From NCBI RefSeq assembly GCF_036373705.1, contig NC_089857.1, positions 42,782,784 through 42,846,783 on the forward strand: a stretch of DNA of 64,000 bases, read 5' to 3'. The translations under genes and the position numbers were made by a program. Positions 42,277 through 57,611 of this stretch are shown here, one piece after another. The DNA is from Amia ocellicauda. Taxonomy: Eukaryota; Chordata; Actinopteri; Amiiformes; Amiidae. Below the pieces are notes generated by a model, which searched no databases, was not told where the DNA came from, and saw only the letters and a list, made by a program, of their open reading frames with translations. Position 1 is the stretch's first letter. The number at the start of each line of letters is the position of its first letter.

Positions 42277-43497
42277 CACTCACCTAAAGGATTATTAGGA
42301 ACACCTGTTCAATTTCTCATTAATGCAATTATCTAATCAACCAATCACATGGCAGTTGCTTCAATGCATTTAGGGGTGTGGTCCTGGTCAAGACAATCTC
42401 CTGAACTCCAAACTGAATGTCTGAATGGGAAAGAAAGGTGATTTAAGCAATTTTGAGCGTGGCATGGTTGTTGGTGCCAGACGGGCCGGTCGGAGTATTT
42501 CACAATCTGCTCAGTTACTGGGATTTTCACGCACAACCATTTCTAGGGTTTACAAAGAATGGTGTGAAAAGGGAAAAACATCCAGTATGCGGCAGTCCTG
42601 TGGGCGAAAATGCCTTGTTGATGCTAGAGGTCAGAGGAGAATGGGCCGACTGATTCAAGCTGATAGAAGAGCAACTTTGACTGAAATAACCACTCGTTAC
42701 AACCGAGGTATGCAGCAAAGCATTTGTGAAGCCACAACACGTACAACCTTGAGGCGGATGGGCTACAACAGCAGAAGACCCCACCGGGTACCACTCATCT
42801 CCACTACAAATAGGAAAAAGAGGCTACAATTTGCACAAGCTCACCAAAATTGGACAGTTGAAGACTGGAAAAATGTTGCCTGGTCTGATGAGTCTCGATT
42901 TCTGTTGAGACATTCAGATGGTAGAGTCAGAATTTGGCGTAAACAGAATGAGAACATGGATCCATCATGCCTTGTTACCACTGTGCAGGCTGGTGGTGGT
43001 GGTGTAATGGTGTGGGGGATGTTTTCTTGGCACACTTTAGGCCCCTTAGTGCCAATTGGGCATCGTTTAAATGCCACGGCCTACCTGAGCATTGTTTCTG
43101 ACCATGTCCATCCCTTTATGACCACCATGTACCCATCCTCTGATGGCTACTTCCAGCAGGATAATGCACCATGTCACAAAGGTCCAATCATTTCAAATTG
43201 GTTTCTTGAACATGACAATGAGTTCACTGTACTAAACTGGCCCCCACAGTCACCAGATCTCAACCCAATAGAGCATCTTTGGGATGTGGTGGAACGGGAG
43301 CTTCGTGCCCTGGATGTGCATCCCACAAATCTCCATCAACTGCAAGATGCTATCCTATCAATATGGGCCAACATTTCTAAAGAATGCTTTCAGCACCTTG
43401 TTGAATCAATGCCACGTAGAATTAAGGCAGTTCTGAAGGCGAAAGGGGGTCAAACACAGTATTAGTATGGTGTTCCTAATCATCCTTTAGGTGAGTG
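42277..43497 (+). mobile_element. Apparently intact Tc1/mariner element
   Basis: The 1,221-bp element has near-identical inverted ends (CACTCACCTAAAGGATTATT at the left; at the right a complement with one difference in its visible core) and is flanked by TA dinucleotides, the normal target duplication. It carries an uninterrupted transposase. An inverted, internally deleted copy lies at 45151-45990. Confidence 0.92.
42425..43465 (+). CDS. Tc1/mariner transposase, full-length (346 aa)
   Basis: Cut-and-paste transposase acting on the element's own inverted ends. It starts MGKKGDLSNFERGMVVGARR. The N-terminal half has two helix-turn-helix segments (ISQSAQLLGFSRTTISRVYK; RMGRLIQADRRATLTEITTR). 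The DDE catalytic domain shows the first Asp in VAWSDESRF, the second in FQQDNAPCHKG and the Glu in [12 protein letters not shown]. By my count 36 residues separate the second Asp from the Glu, so it is DD36E-like rather than the DD34E of classical Tc1. The GGGGVMVWGMFSWHTLG glycine-rich box is present. There are no internal stops. Length is typical for the superfamily, so activity is plausible but not shown. Confidence 0.92.
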   Translation: MGKKGDLSNFERGMVVGARRAGRSISQSAQLLGFSRTTISRVYKEWCEKGKTSSMRQSCGRKCLVDARGQRRMGRLIQADRRATLTEITTRYNRGMQQSICEATTRTTLRRMGYNSRRPHRVPLISTTNRKKRLQFAQAHQNWTVEDWKNVAWSDESRFLLRHSDGRVRIWRKQNENMDPSCLVTTVQAGGGGVMVWGMFSWHTLGPLVPIGHRLNATAYLSIVSDHVHPFMTTMYPSSDGYFQQDNAPCHKGPIISNWFLEHDNEFTVLNWPPQSPDLNPIEHLWDVVERELRALDVHPTNLHQLQDAILSIWANISKECFQHLVESMPRRIKAVLKAKGGQTQY

Positions 43498-43502
43498 TAT
43501 AT

Positions 43503-44991
43503 ACAGTACTGTGCAAAAGTTTTGGGCAGGTGTGAAAAAATAGTGTAAAGTAAGAATCCTTTCAAAAATAGACATGTTAATAGATTATATTTATCAAGTA
43601 ACAAAATGCAAAGTGAGTGAACAGAAGAAAAATCTAAATCAATATTTGGTGTGGCCACCCTTTGCCTTCAAAACACTCAGGTGTCTGATTAAACAATTAT
43701 ACCAAACAGGTGCTAATGATCATCAATTCAATATGTAGGTTGAAACACAATCATTAACTGAAACAGAGACAGCTGTGTAGGAGGAATAAAACTGGGTGAG
43801 GAACAGCCAAACTCAGCTAACAAGGTGAGGTCGCTGAAGACAGTTTACTGTCAAACGTCATACACCATGGCAAGACTGAACACAGCAACAAGACAAAAGG
43901 TAGTTATGCTGCATCAGCAAGGTCTCTCCCAGGCAGACATTTCAAGGCAGACAGGGGTTTCCAGATGTGCTGTCAAGCTCTTTTGAAGAAGCACAAAGAA
44001 ACGGGCAACGTTGAGGACCGCAGACGCAGTGCGCAGTGGTCGGCCAAGGAAACTTACTGCAGCAGATGAAAGACACGTCATGCTTACTTACCTTCACGAT
44101 TGGAAGATCTCCAGCAGTGCCATCAGCTCAGAATTGGCAGAAAACAGTGGGATCCTGGTACACCCATGTACTGTGTGGAGAAGTCTGGTCAGACTTGGCA
44201 ACAAGGCCCAGCGACTCAACTAGGCATGAAAACACAGGAACTGGGGTGCAGAAAAATGGCAGCAGGTGCTCTGGACTGATGAGTCACAATGTGAAATATC
44301 TGGCTGTAGCAGAAGGAAGTTTGTTCGCTGAAGGGCTGGAGAGCGGTACATGAATGAGTGTCTGCAGGCAACAGTGAAGCATGGTGGAGGTTCCTTGCAA
44401 GTTTGGGGCTGCATTTCTGCAAATGGAGTTGGGGATTTGGTCAGAATGAATGGTCTCCTCAATGCTGAGAAGTACAGGCAGACACTTATCCATCATGCAA
44501 TATCATCAGGGAGGCATCTGATTGGCCCCACATTTATTCTGCAGCATGACAACGACCCCAAACATACAGCGACAGTCATTAAGAACTATCTTCAGTGTAA
44601 AGAAGAACAAGGAGTCCTGGCAGTGATGGTATGGTCCCCACAGAGCCCTGAGCTCAACATCGAGTCTGTCTGGGATTACATGAAGAGAGAGAAGCAACTG
44701 AGGCTGCCTAAATCCACAGAAGAACTGTGGTTAGTTCTCCAAGATGTTTGGGCCAACCTACCTGCCGAGTTCCTTCAAAAACTGTGTGCAAGTGTACCTA
44801 GAAGAATTGATGCTGTTTTGAAGGCAAAGGGTGGTCACACCAAGTATTGATTTGATGTAGATTTTTCTTCTGTTCACTCACTTTGCATTTAGTTAATTGA
44901 TAAAAAAAAATAATAATAACATGTCGATTTATGAAAGCATCCCTACTTTACAGCATTTTTTCACACCTGCCTAAAACTTTTGCACAGTACT

Positions 44992-44994
<3 letters not shown>
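43503..44994 (+). mobile_element. Second decayed Tc1 element
   Basis: The ends are inverted repeats beginning ACAGTACTGTGCAAAAG and continuing 'ttgggcaggtgtgaaaaa'. The element abuts the preceding one with only the TA junction between. It is about 1.49 kb long with an inactive transposase. Confidence 0.88.
43867..44850 (+). pseudogene. Broken Tc1 transposase
   Basis: It starts MARLNTATRQKVVMLHQQGL. It shifts frame near 43975 in the first helix-turn-helix, reads on as RRSGRPRKLTAADERHVM, hits a stop at 44221, and is out of frame again until about 44350. The C-terminal half ([53 protein letters not shown]) ends AVLKAKGGHTKY. The Glu-region motif has drifted from the usual PDLNPIE. At least two frameshifts or stops make it non-functional. 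Confidence 0.88.

Positions 44995-45065
<71 letters not shown>
44995..45065. repeat. (TA)n microsatellite
   Basis: About 33 TA dinucleotides between the second Tc1 element and the small MITE. TA is the Tc1 target, so such tracts attract insertions. Confidence 0.95.
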
Positions 45066-45067
<2 letters not shown>

Positions 45068-45145
45068 AGCTCTGGAAAAAATGAAGAGACCACTTAACAT
45101 TGATTTCTGAACTTGGAGTGTTCTCTTAATTTTTTCCAGAGCTGT
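45066..45145. mobile_element. 80-bp MITE with 'ACAGCTCTGGAAAAA' ends
   Basis: Perfect inverted ends (ACAGCTCTGGAAAAA and its complement) surround 'tgaagagaccacttaacatt'. This is a very common short Tc1-derived MITE in fish genomes. No coding capacity. Confidence 0.85.
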
Positions 45146-45150
45146 ATATA

Positions 45151-45987
45151 CACTCACCTAAAGGATTATTAGGAACACCATACTAATACTGTGTTTGACC
45201 CCCTTTCGCCTTCAGAACTGCCTTAATTCTACGTGGCATTGATTCAACAAGGTGCTGAAAGCATTCTTTAGAAATGTTGGCCCATATTGATAGGATAGCA
45301 TCTTGCAGTTGATGGAGATTTGTGGGATGCACATCCAGGGCACGAAGCTCCCGTTCCACCACATCCCAAAGATGCTCTATTGGGTTGAGATCTGGTGACT
45401 GTGGGGGCCAGTTTAGTACAGTGAACTCATTGTCATGTTCAAGAAACCAATTTGAAATGATTGGACCTTTGTGACATGGTGCATTATCCTGCTGGAAGTA
45501 GCCATCAGAGGATGGGTACATGGTGGTCATAAAGGGATGGACATGGTCAGAAACAATGCTCAGGTAGGCCGTGGCATTTAAACGATGCCCAGTTGGCACT
45601 AAGGGGCCTAAAGTGTGCCAAGAAAACATCCCCCACACCATTACACCACCACCACCAGCCTGCACAGCGGACTGCCGCATACTGGATGTTTTTCCCTTTT
45701 CACACCACTCTTTGTAAACCCTAGAAATGGTTGTGCGTGAAAATCCCAGTAACTGAGCAGATTGTGAAATACTCAGATCGGCCCGTCTGGCACCAACAAC
45801 CATGCCACGCTCAAAATTGCTTAAATCACCTTTCTTTCCCATTCAGACATTCAGTTTGGAGTTCAGGAGATTGTCTTGACCAGGACCACACCCCTAAATG
45901 CATTGAAGCAACTGCCATGTGATTGGTTGATTAGATAATTGCATTAATGAGAAATTGAACAGGTGTTCCTAATAATCCTTTAGGTGA

Positions 45988-45990
<3 letters not shown>
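45151..45990 (-). mobile_element. Internally deleted inverted copy of the 42.3-kb element
   Basis: It has the same inverted ends and TA flanks as the intact element but the opposite orientation, and is 840 bp instead of 1,221 bp. The missing 381 bp lie inside the transposase gene. The remainder differs by only a few substitutions, so the two copies are recent. Confidence 0.93.
45183..45842 (-). pseudogene. Transposase with a 127-codon in-frame deletion (219 aa)
   Basis: The reading frame is open from MGKKGDLSNFERGMVVGARR to KAKGGQTQY. It jumps from TSSMRQS directly to AVQAGGGGVMVWG, removing 127 codons. The loss takes the second DNA-binding helix-turn-helix and the first catalytic Asp (SDESRF), while DNAPCHKG and [10 protein letters not shown] remain. 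It cannot catalyse transposition, but could still bind the ends through its first helix-turn-helix if expressed. It may be mobilised in trans by the intact copy. Confidence 0.88.
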
Positions 45991-46034
<44 letters not shown>

Positions 46035-46056
46035 ATAGATAGATAGATAGATAGAT
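45991..46056. repeat. (TA)n and (GATA)n microsatellite
   Basis: A TA tract of about 19 units is followed by six GATA units, directly after the deleted Tc1 copy. Confidence 0.9.
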
Positions 46057-48362
46057 ATCTAATGAAGGACCAGTTTTTCAAAACCGCACAGGGTGATGCA
46101 TAAAATAATTGAATCATAATTGTCATACTTTTGTAACACAATTAATTGCAGATAATAATCTTGGTGTAACAGCCTTGTTACTGGAAATGAAAATGGAAAA
46201 TATTAACCATTTTTATTGCAGCAGTTGGATCAACAGTGGTGGTTAAAATGACAGGAAGTAGTGAACTTTGACTGGGTGTGAAGTGGCTGCGTGTTGTGAG
46301 GAAATCAATCTTGTATAACTGTTCTGCACTAATAACACAGAGATAGGCCCGTGTTCACACAGGCTTTCCTGTATATTTATTCTGAGACTACATTCAATGT
46401 TCTGCATATTGTCTGTAAACCAGACAGCAATGTGTAAAATCTTTGTCCACTTTAAAAATGTCAATGTTTTTAAATCAACCCTTCTCTCTTTGCCAAAGCT
46501 GTGTATTTTGTTTTCAAGCAATTATTTGTATTGCTCAGGTCATTGCACTGTAAATCCACAAGAGGCCAGTGAAGCTGTACTCTCACCAGCCTCCTCAGAG
46601 CATCTTTCAGTTGTCTCAATTTATTTTACATCTGAGTTTGCATGTGTATCTAGCTGAAAAGATGTGTGCGTGTTAATTGACACAATCAATCAAAACCCAG
46701 AGTGGGTCTCTGATCACGTATGTGTGCAAACAAAAGCAGGACATAAATAAAGTAAGTTTATGCTGAAGCTTTGACCTTGTCCCTTGCCTTATTTACCATC
46801 AATGTAGAGAAGTGCACAGTGAAACCAGTGTCTTTGGCTTTGTTACAGTCAGCTGTCAGCAGTGGCATGGGTCTCTACTGTTCCCATCATACTTGCTGCT
46901 TCCCCTTAGTAATATAACTAAATATTAGCAATATCTAAAACATCAATCACAAGGAAACAATGAGATAAATCTAAATATTTTCAGCTCTACAAATAAATAA
47001 AATGTAACTGTGCATGGTGACAGTGTTTAGCAAAAAACATATGTGTCAGTGTGTCATCGAAGTAAGTAAATAAATTGATGTAATTCGTTATTTTAATGCT
47101 GCAGAATGGTGCAGTTTTAAAACTCCTTAGCTTCCGCTTGTCTTTTTTACACAAACCGTCCTGTTTTGGACAGTCTCCAGTGTTGACACCTACAATAATA
47201 ACGTGGTGCCTCTCGTCCTGCTGGAAAACAGACCTAACTGCATCCATATGAAAACAAAGCAATTCAGGCATCACGTGTACAGCACAAGACAATAGCCCAG
47301 GGCCTCTGGAACATTTGCAAAAGCATAATTCGGTGCATGCAATTATTCTTCTTGAAAATGCAATGCTGTTTTGTGTGAGACGCCCCTGGATCCTTGCCCA
47401 AACATTTCAGCTAAAAGCTTTGCAGCTATTACTCCTGTGGCTCACATCAGAAAGTAAACTGAAGCAATTAGCCAAGTGAAGACCGTGTATGTGCGGCAAT
47501 GACAAAGACCGAGATATTTATTGCATTTTACTCATCCACATAAGATTGATAAAATGATTGATGTATTAACTAAAGAAAGAAAATAAACACCAAGCATTCA
47601 AAGATGTAATGTTTTAAAATAATTTTCAGTAGCTAGCTTTCTTTTGTCTCTATTGTTAATGAAGGGTATTGTTTTTTAATGGCGGGGCAGTTGTCTTTGT
47701 GCCGGGGGCTTCTTGCTTTCTGCTGATGGACAGTTGTTACTGAGTGCTGGGCTTGTAGTCTGTGACTGGGTCAAGACTGGCTTCATTTTCTGTCTTAGTC
47801 TGAGTATTTGGACCAATCCCATCTCTCAGTGGGTCTGAATGGTGGATGACAGCCCTGGTGCCCCTGGATGACCTCACAGGGTTTTATAGCCACTTCCTGA
47901 CTGTAGTTTACACACCCGGTTGTCATGTGACATTGCAGCTGTCTGGGTGAATGCTTTAATTTGTCTGATAAACTGTAAAAACGTGGGAAATAGAATATTT
48001 CCACAAGCCACACAGTTGAATGTGTGCGACACTGATGCGTCCATCATGTCGTTGTGCTTGTCAGATCGCACTGAATGATCACGTCCATTTCCTCTGTCAA
48101 CAGCTTCAAACTACAATGAAATAATACAAGCTCTTTTCGGCAAGGATTTGGACATTGTGTGTCTGTGAGCTTTCTAGCCATCATAGCAGTGATGTCATTC
48201 CCATTATCTATGAGGAGAGATGCCTTAGCAACCAAGCAAGATGAGGCTTTTAACACACCAGTACTGGCAGGTTAGCAGGGATATGAAATTGTGGCAGAGA
48301 TATTTTGAATGCCTCCTCTATTTTAGCTGCATTCTTGTTTCAGATGTGAGTTCTGGCTTAGA
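46057..48362. other. Intergenic stretch, nothing recognised
   Basis: AT-rich, non-repetitive sequence inside the gap between the two gene blocks. Short open frames on both strands show no family features. Confidence 0.45.
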
Positions 48363-48697
48363 TACAGTTAGGTCCATAAATATTTGGACATCATTTTGGC
48401 TCTGTACGCCACCACAATGGATTTGAAAGGAAACAATCAATATGTGCTTTAAGTGTAGACTTTCATCTTTAATGTGAGGGTAGCTACATCCACATTGGGT
48501 GAACAGTGTAGGAATTACACCCATTTTTATATGTGATCCCCCCAATTTTAGGGGCTCTAAGAATTTGACAAACTAACATAATCATGAATTAAATAGTGAG
48601 TTTTAATACTTGGTGGCAAATCCTTTGCAGTCAATGACTTCCTGAAGTCTGAACCCATAGACATCACCAGATGCTGGGTTTCATCCCTGGTGATTCA
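48363..48697 (+). mobile_element. Truncated copy of the 'GGTCCATAAATATTTGGACA' MITE
   Basis: The left end (TACAGTTAGGTCCATAAATA) and the first roughly 330 bp match the complete copy at 56842-57313. The right end is missing. The similarity stops at 'ctggtgat', about 75 bp before the next transposon. Confidence 0.85.
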
Positions 48698-48773
48698 ACA
48701 ACTAAGACATAAACTGAACAAGTTTCACAGACACGTGACCAACAGAAATGGAATAATGTGTCCCTGAACAAAG

Positions 48774-49521
48774 GGGGGGTCAAAATCAATTGTAACAGTC
48801 AGTATCTGTGTGGCCAGCAGCTGCATTAAGTCCTGCAGTGCATCTCCTCCTCATGGACTGACCCAGATTTGCCAGTTCTTGCTGTGAGATGTTACCCCAC
48901 TCTTCCACCAAGGCACTTGCAAGTTCCCGCATATTTCTGGGGGGAATGGCCCTTGCCCTCACCCTCCAATCCAACAGGTCCTAGACGTGCTCAATGGGGT
49001 TGAGATCCGGCTCTTCGCTGGCCATGGCACAACACTGACATCCAACGAAGGTGGGTTTGTGCCCATAGGCGACGCTGTTGCCGGTGATGTCTGTAAGGAC
49101 CTGCCTTACAACAGGCCTACAAGCCCTCAGTCCAGCCTCTCTCAGCCTATTGCAGACAGTCTGAGCACTGAGGGAGGGATTGTGCGTTCCAGGTGTAACT
49201 CGGGCAGTTATTGTTGCCATCCTGTACCTGTCCCGCAGGTGTGATATTCGGATGTACCGATCCCGTGCAGGTGTTGTTACACGTAGTCTGCCACTGCAAG
49301 GACAATCAGCTGTCCTTCCTGTCTCCCTGTAGGCGTCTCACAGTGCGGACATGGCACTTTATTGCCCTGGCCACATCCGCAGTCCTCATGCCTCCTTGCA
49401 GCATACCTAAGGCACGTTCGCGCAGATGAGAGTCTAGTAATGCAATGTCATGGCAACCGTCCCCTTTGCTCTGAGCGATCGACATAAAAGTTTGAACCGA
49501 AGGCAGTTGATTTGACCCCCC
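48774..49521 (-). mobile_element. Non-autonomous Tc1-like element, reverse orientation
   Basis: The inverted ends are GGGGGGTCAAAATCAATTG (left) and the complement of GGGGGGTCAAATCAACTG (right). On the minus strand the interior keeps pieces of a transposase. One is MATITARVTPGTHNPSLSAQ (49220), a helix-turn-helix region. The other reads [11 protein letters not shown], then DWRVRARAIPPRNMRELASA, the C-terminal end. The central catalytic domain is deleted. Confidence 0.8.
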
Positions 49522-54335
<4,814 letters not shown>

Positions 54336-54344
<9 letters not shown>

Positions 54345-54890
54345 CACCAGCACAGGGTAACTACAGGACCGTACCATGACACCAGGACATGGTAACTACA
54401 GGACCGAACCATGACACCAGCACAGGGTAACTACAGGACTGTATCATTACACCAGCACAGGGTAACAACAGGACGGAACCATGACACCAGCACAGAGTAA
54501 ATACAGGACCATACCATGACACCAGGACAGGGTAACTACAGGACCGAACCATGACACCAGCACAGGGTAACTACAGGACTGTATCATTACACCAGCACAG
54601 GGTAACTACAGGACCGTACCATGACACCAGGACAGGGTAACTACAGGACTGTATCATTACACCAGCACAGGGTAACTACAGGACCGTACCATGACACCAG
54701 GACAGGGTAACTACAGGACTGTATCATTACACCAGCACAGGTTAACTACAGGACCATACCATGACACCAGGACAGGGTAACTACAGGACTGTATCATTAC
54801 ACCAGCACAGGGTAACTACAGGACCGTACCATGACACCAGCACAGGGTAACTACAGGACTGTATCATTACACCAGCACAGGGTAACTACT
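54336..54890. repeat. 35-bp minisatellite, 16 units, starting in the SHISAL2B stop region
   Basis: Sixteen consecutive 35-bp units. Two main variants, starting GTACCATGACACCAG and GTATCATTACACCAG, alternate over much of the array, making a 70-bp higher-order period. The first unit includes the last codons and the TGA stop of SHISAL2B. The unit length is not a multiple of three. The array forms the start of the 3'UTR; an ATTAAA near 55093 may be the polyadenylation signal. Confidence 0.95.
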
Positions 54891-56841
54891 GCTGGTTGTG
54901 TGCTTTTTGTTCACCACCCTGCGAGTGAAAAATTAACGTGTGTCCATTTAATATCAGCCCTGCTGTGTGACGGAGGCAGAGCTGGACTCTGGGCGGTCCT
55001 CGAAACAGAAGTATCCACCTGATTGACACCCCGTGCGCTCGTGGGATGGCTGGAGATCTGCTTATTGTGTGTCCAATCTGCTCTTCTGTAATACATTAAA
55101 GGCACCAAAAACTTGTAACCATTCTGCGTTTCCCTGGATCATTGAATGCAGGATCTTAAGACAAGGCTGAAACACAACAGCTGGGATAATTCATGTTGCG
55201 TTCCATGTCTGCAGAGAATCAAGGTGATTGTGATGATATTAGCTTTTCTGTTTCTCTTTAAACCTGATAACATTTATTATTGAAACGGTGCAAATATCTG
55301 AAGTGCCTGCTCTCTGGATTCGTTTACTGTATTTCCAAGGTAATCCTCAGTTTCTCCTAATGTCAGCTACAAAACAAAGTATTTATATTTAACACAACAC
55401 CTAAGGGTAACCTATATTTCATATACATATTTATCTGTATTGTATTACTGTCAATATTATTTCCAGACTATAAAGCTTTCACATTTTTCAGTGCTTCTAA
55501 GTAGCGACTGCTCTAGGTCTGTACTTAAACACCAGTGAGTCAACAGTGTTTCTGAAGTGACGACAGCATCTTAAAACAACACAAAGCAGCTCGTCGCTAA
55601 GTGTGGCAGCTATGGTGTCACATTTAGAGAACAGACAGTGAAAAATAGAAGATTGGAGAACATCGTCCTCTGGCAACCATCAGACGGCAGCTCCAACAAC
55701 AGGGACTAACACTACAGCTCAGCCTGCCGACTTCTCTACACAAAGAGATGCCAGAGTCAGAACCTCTTCTCCAGTGGCAATTAGCCCAGGCTTTCAGGTT
55801 TATGTTAGGCATTAGTTTATTTCCTACTTTTAAACTGAAGATGATGAGAATGGTGAATATGCCGCCGGTAAATCCACTCCTACACTATCTTATAACAAAT
55901 CAACTCTGGCGTAAGGGCGCAGTTTTTATTCATCTGGTGGGCATGCGAGCCTCGTTGAACTAAAAACGGAAACGACAGCTGATAAAAGCAATTTACCTAG
56001 CTGTGCTGTTCAATCAAAGTGTTACGAAACAGCCCTGGAAAGAGGAGCAGCATTGGGATTATTGCTGGTGGAAGAGCACTTCCCCAATCTAATTCTGGGA
56101 GGTGTGAGCGCACATACAATTAGCCCATCTTGTTTCCCATTTGAACAGGCACGGCCGTCTCTTACTCACAGATGGTGTCGCTGCGCATGCTGAAGTCTGT
56201 GAGGAGTAATAAGGGCCTGACGAGGATATTGCCAACAGTCTCCGAGAGTTAATCACATTCTTCAGAGTCATTTAGGATGGAGCTTTATTGCCTCCGAAAA
56301 TAGCAGGGAATCTTCGGCGCCGGAGGACGCTGTGTACCTGTCAGTCGCCCACAGCGTGCCGCCCGTGCGGCTGAGTCACCCTCGCCAAAAGCGCCTGACG
56401 GGGAAATAACAGACAAATGAGATTAAGACAAATGAAAATGGATATACACCGGAAAGTGAACTCAACATGTTTGTGTTTCTTTTCAGATTTTAGACTGAGA
56501 GGGCGACATAAAATAGTCTGATCTCATTCGTATAGTCCCAGGGATCCCAACTCTGCTCCTGGAGGACCCCCTGTCCTGCTGTTTTTTTCTTCCAGCCCAG
56601 CTTACTTAATTGAACCCTTTATTGAACTCAGAATTTCCTGAATAAGAACCTTTTAATTAAGTATAGAATTGTATAAAGAACTTCTTAAAGAACCAAGTCT
56701 TTTATTACACAATTTAAGAAGTCAATTCAGTGACTCCAGCTGCATAGAAATAAATGGGATGGCAGCCCAAAGTTTCCACCCAGTTCAGTCAACCCGAGTT
56801 GTTTGTTTTCTTGAGGTTGAATCCGACTTAAATTCTGAAAA
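54891..56841. other. Intergenic stretch, partial fold-back MITE near the end
   Basis: No gene is recognised. Near 56538-56650 there is half of the fold-back element family ('tgctcctggaggacccc', 'ttaattgaacccttt'). Confidence 0.5.
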
Positions 56842-57313
56842 TACAGTTAGGTCCATAAATATTTGGACAGTGAAACAATTGTCATTATTTTGGCTCTGTA
56901 CGCCACCACAATGGATTTGAAAAGAAGTGATCAAGATGTGCTTTAAGTGTAGACTTTCATTTTAATTTGAGGGCAGTTACATCAAACGGTAGTGAACGGT
57001 GTAGGAATTACACCAATTTTTATATGTGATCCCCCCAATTTTAGGGGCTCAAAAGTATGTGGACAAACTAACATAATCATGAATTAAATTGTGAGTTTCA
57101 ATACTTGGTGGCAAATCCTTTGCAGTCAATGACTGCCTGAAGTCTGAACCCATAGACATCACCAGATGCTGGGTTTCTTCCCTGGTGATGTTTTGCCAGG
57201 CCTGCACTGCAGTGTCTTTAGTTCCTGCTTGTTCTTGGGGCAGCAAGGTGGCGTACAGAGCCAAAAATGATGACAATTGTATCACTGTCCAAATATTTAT
57301 GGACCTAACTGTA
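56842..57313. mobile_element. Complete Tc1-type MITE (472 bp)
   Basis: Inverted ends of about 60-70 bp start TACAGTTAGGTCCATAAATA and continue through 'tttggctctgtacgccacc', mirrored at the right end. It is flanked by TA. The interior has remnants of Tc1 transposase-like sequence on the minus strand ('ggtgatgttttgccaggcct') but no usable ORF. Confidence 0.88.
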
Positions 57314-57611
57314 TGTGATAAATGAATGCATTCAATACTGATTCAACTACAGGAATCACAGATTAACACGGCGGTTTAATCACACTGGGACTCAGTTTCC
57401 TGCCCCAAGGAAAGACTGACACCTACTGGCCCACAAGCACAGGTGTGCCCACAGAGCCACACCCAGCTCACACTGGAGACGTGTGGACATCAATGTAGAC
57501 ATGCTTCTGGAAAAACAAGACAGGTATATATAAGTACATATACTCAGCACACACACATATATATTTATTATTTTCCCCTTCTGCACTTTGTGTAATGTAC
57601 TAATACATCTA

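Noticed and set aside
54361-54552. Cysteine/valine-rich minus-strand frame in the minisatellite
   Set aside because: It is translation of the 35-bp repeat on the opposite strand, not a gene.
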